Shown: in pieces, positions 57,340 through 64,000 of the stretch
Numbering within the stretch: the first letter of the stretch is position 1
Layout: each line of letters begins with the position of its first letter
From: Symsagittifera roscoffensis
Lineage: Eukaryota > Xenacoelomorpha > Acoela > Convolutidae
Direction: 5' to 3'
Assembly (NCBI RefSeq): GCF_963678635.1
Contig: NC_087065.1
Span: 27,301,254-27,365,253, forward strand
DNA length: 64,000 nucleotides
The notes under the pieces: model-generated
The model's input: only the letters and a program-made list of their open reading frames with translations
The model's database searches: none
What the model was told of the DNA's origin: nothing
Position numbers and translations under genes: made by a program

Positions 57340-58230
57340 TCTTATAACTGGGAATTTTTTCGGAAATTTTTTAGGGTCGTTCAAATTACGACTGAAAGGG
57401 CTTCAATGCGTGGAAAACAAAAAAACACTTTAACACACTCGAATACAAAGTTCCTGCCCAATTTCAATGGTAGCAACAAAAAGAAAATATTTACAAGCGT
57501 CCACGTAGAACATCCAGATCACATTTTTTTTTAAAAAACGCTGCTGAAGTTTTATCAAAATGGAGATAAAATTCATTGTTTTGGATGCCAGCAGATTTTC
57601 AACCGAAAAACCATGAAGCTAGGAAATCGTCAAAAGATAACTCGTGTTGCCCTTGATGCAAAACAGCGCTCAAAAATACAAGCAGTAAAATTTCAACAAG
57701 GCGAAATACAATAAAACACAAGACAGAAAAAAAACAGGAGAGAAAACCAGTACTTAAATTAATAAAATAGCCAAAAAACGATTGGAAAAAAGTCAATGAA
57801 CACAAGTAAGCAGAAAAAATGACTTGTTTCAAAAAAAATCTCAACTTTCGAATTTAAAAGAAAAAATAAGATGCCCTTATAGCTCTTTGAAATTTCATTC
57901 AATTTATGGTTGGCACTTTTTTTGATAGAATTCACCCAATTTATAAAAGTGGATCAATCAAATTTTTATTCCGCTGGGATATATGTAAACTAACTTCCAG
58001 TTTCGAAATAAGAATTTTCCAAATTTTTTAAAAACCTTTACGCTTAACTTTCCAATATTAATAACGAAATAAACTGATCTTACAGAGAAATCAAAAGTCA
58101 AACCGCAAAAAAATCTTTTTTTTCGGACGATATTTCAGGTTTTCAAAGAAATATCATCACGACATATATACGAGTCTTAATCAGGCTCATTGACTCTTTC
58201 AAAGTAGCATTTGCAAAATAAAGCAATTCT
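57340..58230 (+). repeat. Dispersed repeat family, long copy in duplication unit 2
   Basis: Second copy produced by the tandem duplication. It differs from 54700-55610 by scattered substitutions and small A/T-run indels. Confidence 0.6.
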
Positions 58231-58559
58231 CTTAAGTTCGCTTGAATAATTATCGCAGAAAATTAGCTCTAAAATAATCTTCTGTGGTTAGAAAACTGTT
58301 ACTGATCGTTTAACACTACATTCGCTTGGTTCGCATAGGTTGAAGCTAGATCAATAGCTAAATTGCGTCTTGCTGTAGGAAGCTTAAATCCTAAAATCCA
58401 GAAACAAAATGTGAAGTGAACTTCAAAACTCAGCAGTCAACCCGCCAAAAGACAGAAGTAACTTCAATTAATTTCAGAACATTTCTGAAAAAAAGCAATC
58501 AGCTCAAAAATCCAAGAAACAGCCGACTGAAAGTTGAAAAACATAGCCAACCGTCAGTT

Positions 58560-59310
58560 CGAAGAGTCAATGAACGCAATTAAGCAGAATTTTTTTTTAA
58601 ATCTCATGTTTCGACTTTAAAGCTCCTTGAATTTCCAGAACTACATATGATTGATACTTACTCGATAAAATTGAACCAATTTCATAAAACTGGATCAACA
58701 GGTAAATTTTTTATTTCGCTGGGAAATCTGAAAATCAAAATCCACTTTTGAAACAAGAAGTCGATCTCGTTTTTCGTGACCTTGACACTTTTTCTGTTCG
58801 ATAGTGGAGTTTGCAATCCTTTAAAAAAGGGAAATGAATTGAATTGAAAAAGAAATCAAAAGTCAAACCGCGAAAAAATGAAATTAAGCCTGAACAATTT
58901 TTTAGCTTTGAAGAAAAAAAACGAAAAAAAAACATCATCGCGGCCTATGTAAGAGTCTGAACTACGTTCAACGACTCCTAAAAAAACTGCAAAGAAAAAA
59001 ACTGACTGGGTTTAAGAAAATATATCAACTTTCGACTTTTTAATTTAAAAAAGTCATGCCATTAACGATCTTTGAGTTGCACGAACAATTTATGATAGGT
59101 CGTTTTTTGATAAAGTTAACGCTATTTGAGAAAACTGGATCAATAGGTATTTTTTTTATTTCGCTGGGAAATCTGAAAAAGCAAATTCCATTTTCGATGC
59201 TAGAAATTGATCACGTTTGTTTTTACTTTCTCACTTTTGCTGTTCGACAGCGGAGTTTGCCTTCCTCTTAAAGAAGCAAATGAATTGAACTTAAAACACA
59301 GAGGCGAAGC
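58560..59310 (+). repeat. Dispersed repeat family, two adjacent partial copies
   Basis: 58560-58995 and 59030-59310 both contain GAAAACTGGATCAA(C/T)AGG, TTTCGCTGGGAAATCTGAAAA and a CTGTTCGA(T/C)AG-GGAGTTTGC segment, in the same orientation. Confidence 0.6.
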
Positions 59311-59622
59311 GGAGCTGTGCGCCACTTGCGATACAACACTAACATAAAAAACATAAAAAGCCGGGAAAAAATGAAGATGTCTCAGTGATGTGGCAACTAA
59401 GCCGACCATTTTTGAGCAGACACCTACTGAACCAAAAAAGTTCCCCCTGAAATTAGAATGAACAACACTTGCCTTTTCAACTACAATGAACATTGTCTAC
59501 AGCACAAGCAAAATCCGTGGTGGCAATTAGACCGTCAAAACCTGAGCGAACAAACGAACAAAACAACTAATTATTTTTCTCGAAATTTTTGTTTTCAACT
59601 TCCTTGATACAGAACAAAACAA
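59311..59622. other. No gene seen
   Basis: Short sequence between repeats with no supported feature. Confidence 0.35.
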
Positions 59623-59695
59623 GGTCCGGCCACGACTCGAACCGCAGACGTTAGGGTACAATGGCAACTGCTTTACCTCCAGGCCAAGCAACCTG
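59623..59695 (-). repeat. tRNA-like sequence, Thr(TGT)-like, probable SINE or pseudogene
   Basis: On the minus strand there is a box-A-like TGGCCTGGAGGTAAAGC, an anticodon-arm-like ATTGTAC and a box-B-like GGTTCGAGTCG, ending GGCCGGACC. The 5' and 3' ends pair in only about three of seven acceptor positions, so function as a tRNA is doubtful. Confidence 0.45.
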
Positions 59696-59789
59696 GAAGA
59701 TGTTAAAAGAAGAGAAATGAAAAGAAGTCAGCGAGTGATTCAACTGATTTTGTTCAAGTAGTTAACCAGAAAAAAAACTGTATCCCCGT

Positions 59790-60060
59790 TTGATACGCTT
59801 GCTAATCGCAAAGCGTAGAAAATCAAAATTCAAACCGCGAAAAATTGAGCGCTTAAACAAATAGTAAGACTTTTTCCTGAAAACAATTTTCTTGATTTTT
59901 TTTGCGTTGTTTTCGGGAAAAAGTCTTAGGACCTAAATAAGAGTACTCACTACGTTCATTACTCTAAATGTCTGTGAAGCGCTTATACCGTTAACTTTCA
60001 GTCGGAATTTCTGCTGCACTCTTAGTCTCTCAAACAAATTCTGCAAATAAATGAAAATAT
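59790..60060 (+). repeat. Dispersed repeat family, 3' part only
   Basis: Holds AAAATTCAAACCGCGAAAAA, TTTTTCCTGAAAAC and a final hairpin AGAGTA ... TACTCT (about 59940-59965), all shared with the copy at 14290-14440. Confidence 0.55.
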
Positions 60061-61491
60061 GAATTCTAAATTATTCATTCAATAATTAACATAGCTATCA
60101 AAACACATTGCCTTATCAATTTGATTTTCATAAATAATTTACTGCTAAATTAACAAACTTGCGATTTTTAAAACTATAAATTTTGTACAAATCCGAAGAA
60201 AACATATTTACACGCTAAAACAGCCAATGGATCTGCTTTCAACCAGAGTTTGATAAAAACCTGAAAAACGTTAAAACTAAAACAGATCGACAGTAAAGAA
60301 TTCATTGCACATAGTTAATGGGGATTATACTTTTAGCATAAATCAGTCGAATGAACCAAATTGATTACTGCGCTGTTATATGAATGAAAATAATTTCACC
60401 AGATTTTAAGACACCATCATACATGAAAAACATCAGCGCTCATGAAAAACATGAGTTTGAAGTCAACGTACAAATCTGGAAACCCAAATTGATGGCACTA
60501 GAACAATCTTTTGATTAACTGAGTTAACATCATGAGCAGGGAAAACGATCCGCGGCCTGCCCGGTTGAATTTAATGCTGGATTTAAACTACTGCGAAACG
60601 ATTTCATATAATATAAGCTTTAATTTACATGACAAGAGAGCGAAGCTGCCCATTAAACTGATAATTGAAGTAAATGCTGCAAGTATGATAGTTGGGTCCC
60701 GGAAAAAAGCAAGAACGAAAAATGGTTCCCGCAATTTTTGAGGAAATTTCAAAAACAAGCAAACAAATTCGACACCTGTTTCCGAACATTTTAATCCCAA
60801 AAAATCTTTTAAGGACTCATCTAAACTTTAGAGACCCAACTATCATATTTGTACCAAGTTCACAACGCAAATTCCAAGAAAAGAGAAAGGCGAAAATCAA
60901 TTTAATTTATTTCACGACAAAAAACCGATACCAGTAACAACAGTATCTATAGAAACAATTCACCTAAAATCATGTGGATCAGGACGTCCTTGAACCGCAT
61001 CAAAACAGTTCAACAATGAAAAATTCGGTGAAAGACGATGAGTCTGGAGATGATGTTAAGTATCACTATTTATCATAAATTTGAAATATCTAATAAATCA
61101 ATCAGTTAATGAGGAAATGATAGAACTGAAACAACTGCAAATCTTTACAGCGAGACAGACAGAAACTGACTCACAACTATAGTTGTTTTCACAGTATAGA
61201 AGACATACAAATGCACACTAATATAGCTAACTTGTTTTAACATGTTGTCACAAAACTTGACGTCAATACAAAAATAGAGTTGCTGCAGTTGGAAATAAGT
61301 TTAATGGCCAATTTAATTCCATCCTGGGTAATCAAAAAGTTTTTCCAGACATAAATTAATGTGCATCTTTTCAGAAGCATTCGCAGACTCGCAGTGTCAA
61401 ATAACCTTTAGTCACTTTCGTCGAGTCATTGTAGAACAATCTATTTACCAATGATCGATAATCGTTAGCTAGTTTGCAATGACTGCTCTGG
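60061..61491. other. Region 3' of CASK, no further gene seen
   Basis: AT-rich sequence that must include the CASK 3' UTR at its right end. No other exon or repeat was recognised. Confidence 0.45.
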
Positions 61492-63940
61492 TTAGTACAC
61501 CCAGTTGGCGGGAACCCATTGCGGGGATGTGCATACATCATCGATGGCCTTTTCCAGGGTCCTAATTGTATCATCGATGTCGTCATTGACCTTGATGAGA
61601 TCAAAAAGGTGTCTGTAAGAGCGGTAGAGAACATCAGACTCTTTCATCAGTCTTTCCAAACTTCCTTGCTGCAAACAGAAAGGCTTTTATTAAGAGATCC
61701 AATCATGATTACATGACCCGACTGTGAATAACTAAGACTCGTCTAAAAACATGTGACATGTATGTACTTACTACATCCTTGCTAATGATTTGGTTTTCTT
61801 ACTACGCCTTGCAATTAATAAATCAAAATAGAATCTACTATTAGATGTTACGTGGTCCAGGACAATTGAACAAGCCAACGGCTTACATTTGAGAACGCAT
61901 TTTCAGTTGTAATCTGGGGAGCCGCAATGAAAACCACAAAAGGCGCAAACTCTGCACATCTTAGTATCTTCAGCGCTTGTGGTTCCACATCCAAAATAGC
62001 AATGAGTCCTCTCGCGTGAATCCGTCGGATCGTCTCCAGTTTGGTACCATACATGGCGTCCTCGTGGGTTCCGTACTCCAGGTACTGATTGGCAGCTATG
62101 TCCGCCATCATTTCGTCATGCGTCACAAAGTAGTAGTTCTTTCCGTCCACTTCGTCTAACATCGGCTTCCGAGAAGTGTCTGTAACACATAAAAATTTCT
62201 TCCTATGGTATGAGTCTTGCGTAAAACCCAAGGCTTACAAGTTGAAGCTAAATATTCGAACTGTACTCAGGAATGTTTAAGCATTTTTAAGGCAGTTGAG
62301 TGTAACATTCTGAGCACTTTGTTTCTTCGCTCATCGCAATATCATATACTTGACTCAACAATCAGTCTCTAAAAACATGTTAACAATGGAATGTAGGAGA
62401 AAGTAGAAAAACGCTTGTTATAGGATCCCAGTAAACTTCCACAATCCTTATTTGAGAAGTAGACGTCAAGGGCAATATAACAGCTATATTGCTCTGAAAC
62501 TTACGAGGTATGGGGTATGCGAATCTGTCTGGATGAGCGGCTATGAGAGAGTTCTTGATGTGTCTCCTGCCGACACCATGCGCACCCAGCAGAACCAGAG
62601 TCTTGCGCATGAAAGCTGGCAGTTTTACAACCTCTTCGTACGTCACAATTTCTGAAACAGAAGCAGTCGAATGAACTCATACTTCATTCCAATGAGGCGA
62701 AAACTCGTCGCATCTATCAATTGTATACAGACTATTGGTTGCATTTCAAAATGCGAAAATTCGGCGCAGAGCTATTTGCCATTACAAATAGGAAACTCCA
62801 CAGCAACCAAACAGCCATGCCTTAGCGGGTAACGGATTCGATACGGAATACTTCACGGAACTACTATGAACCCTGATGAAATTGGTTTGCGATGAATTTT
62901 TGCTTTTGAAAAATTCGACTCATGTCTCTCTTAATTTCTAATGAATTCCAGGTTTTTGAGAAAATGGATAAGTAGACATCAAATAATTTTAACTTTTGGT
63001 GAAGTTTGCCCCAAAACAAAGTTCAAATGTGTTTCCTAAACTTTCTTTTCTTAATAAAGCAATATTTAAAATTCCAAAGCATTTTCAGTAAGAGGTAAAT
63101 GATCGCTTTGCGAACTTTCTGAACCAATTATTTTAGCGACCATTTGAAAAATGTGGATGAACTATGTATTCGGATGTGTTTTAGTTTTTTTTAGTTATCC
63201 AAGCAAAATCAGGTACCACAAGTAATAATTGGAATGGGTTGAGTGATATATCATATTAAAGCCCTTTCGATTTTAATTTGAACGACATTAAAAAACTTGG
63301 CCAAAATTTAAACTAATAAAGTGATTTTTTTCGTTTTTCTTGCAATTTTGTTTGTAGATTTTCTAGTATTTTTCTTCTACAAAAAATGTTTTCCAATTGT
63401 CCTATTTTACTATGACTGTCGAATATGTCTAAGTTCTATTTTCTTGTTCAGATCTTTTTATCACAACACGCAGAAAAAAACGACACTAATTTGACCTTTT
63501 ATTTATATTTTTTAAGACCATGGTCGGAATAATCTATGCTACCTGCACAGTAATCGGCTATTCTTGTATTACTTTTTGTTTGTCAATAAAATCTGAAAAA
63601 GCTAACCAATAGAGCCTGGAAGACGCGGCAGCGCGCCGGGACCCCTCAAGTTCTTAACTTTGGTCTTTTTCTTTCCGAACCATCCACAGGCAGGATTATT
63701 CTCTTTCCTGTACCTCTCCTTCTCACTCAAAGTAGCCCTCCACTCCTGCAATTCACTTGAAGGAATCAGTCCGGCTGGGACATGAGGGGGATCTGTGTAC
63801 TTCCTCGCCTGCCACCACGCCTGGTCGTCCTTCGAGATGATCTGGAGGATCTCGCCACAGAAGAACTGGACACCCGCTTCTGGACATGGGATGGAGTCAT
63901 CTTTTGCAGGGTCGTAATCAAATAGTGCTCGCACGAATAA
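61492..63940 (-). CDS. CASK: CASK (MAGUK scaffold kinase) orthologue, C-terminal four exons
   Basis: Exons 63940-63607, 62651-62505, 62179-61887 and 61668-61492 join in frame (phases 1, 1, 0) into 316 aa and a stop. The first exon holds the SH3 domain ([45 protein letters not shown]). The next three hold the guanylate-kinase-like domain: [77 protein letters not shown] and the CASK-type end [14 protein letters not shown] is a membrane-associated scaffold at synapses and epithelial junctions that binds neurexin, Mint and Veli through its other domains. The CaM-kinase, L27 and PDZ exons must lie beyond the right edge. The stretch linking SH3 to the kinase-like domain (about 20 residues before VTYEE) is unlike the usual KYLAKHN-type hook, so a small exon could have been missed. 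All splice sites are GT-AG. Confidence 0.94.
63150..63570 (-). repeat. Dispersed repeat family, reversed copy inside a CASK intron
   Basis: The reverse complement matches 1500-2060: TTACTGTGCAGGTAGC, AATTAGTGTCGTTTTTT-CTGC, TGTGATAAAAAGATCTGAAC and ATCGAAAGGGCTTTAATATG. It lies between the SH3 exon and the first guanylate-kinase exon. Confidence 0.7.
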
Positions 63941-64000
63941 CTGAAAAAAAAATCAGAATGGGCGATATCAATTACTATCTTGTTTTCTCACCTTTTCATT

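Larger units (their letters stand above)
53352..58596. repeat. Recent tandem duplication, unit about 2622 bp
   Basis: GGTGCCCGCTCGAGGCGT starts the comparable sequence at 53361 and 55983, an offset of 2622. Unit 1 is about 53352-55973 and unit 2 about 55974-58596. Identity by eye is about 97-98 percent with scattered substitutions and a few small indels. The unit contains a FLYWCH-like frame on the minus strand and a long copy of the dispersed repeat family. Confidence 0.9.

Noticed and set aside
60532-60741. 69-codon plus-strand frame 3' of CASK
   Set aside because: Short, no homology recognised, and no splice or promoter support.

Overview
This is a 64 kb piece of an AT-rich animal nuclear genome, not a bacterial, phage or organelle sequence. 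Protein-coding genes are split by GT-AG introns with conserved phases. The recognisable host genes are animal genes: a ZNF277-type zinc-finger gene, a clan-2-like cytochrome P450 and the 3' end of CASK. The rest is dominated by BEL/Pao and Ty3/gypsy LTR retrotransposons, two LINEs, tRNA-derived repeats and large tandem duplications. The CASK protein reads most like an arthropod or other ecdysozoan invertebrate, but I cannot name the species.

Layout. 1-2800: no gene; a solo-LTR-like copy and a long copy of a dispersed noncoding family. 2805-11340: a decayed BEL/Pao element between two tRNA-like terminal repeats, with an intact 196-codon ORF of unknown function in its leader. 11994-16807 (-): five exons of a ZNF277 orthologue with a GC-AG intron, a coding GGA microsatellite, and a large intron holding a solo LTR and CT-rich minisatellites. 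19176-21768 (-): a complete three-exon cytochrome P450 of about 493 aa. 22462-39178: a heavily rearranged gypsy-type locus with three LTRs, a 3.65 kb tandem duplication of the internal region, a second 3' fragment plus LTR from a roughly 5 kb block duplication, and an approximately 812-bp tandem repeat. 39444-39809 (+): a small predicted secreted protein. 41770-45110 (+) and 45368-49250 (-): two broken LINEs, tail to tail. 49281-49415: a pair of tRNA-like units. 50321-51406 (+): a long ORF of unknown function. 53352-58596: a recent 2.62 kb tandem duplication carrying a FLYWCH-like zinc-finger ORF twice. 58560-60060: more copies of the dispersed family. 61492-63940 (-): the last four exons of CASK (SH3 end and guanylate-kinase-like domain), with the rest of the gene beyond the right edge.

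The three clear host genes are all on the minus strand and have no evident joint function; this is ordinary gene-plus-repeat animal DNA. No operon, CRISPR or prokaryotic system is present. The most novel items are the intact leader ORF of the BEL element, the tRNA-like modules at that element's ends, the mosaic tandem structure of the gypsy locus, the 70-codon frame kept open in three copies of the 812-bp repeat, and the orphan ORF at 50-51 kb. Exon limits were set by hand from splice signals, phase and remembered family resemblance; no alignment was run.
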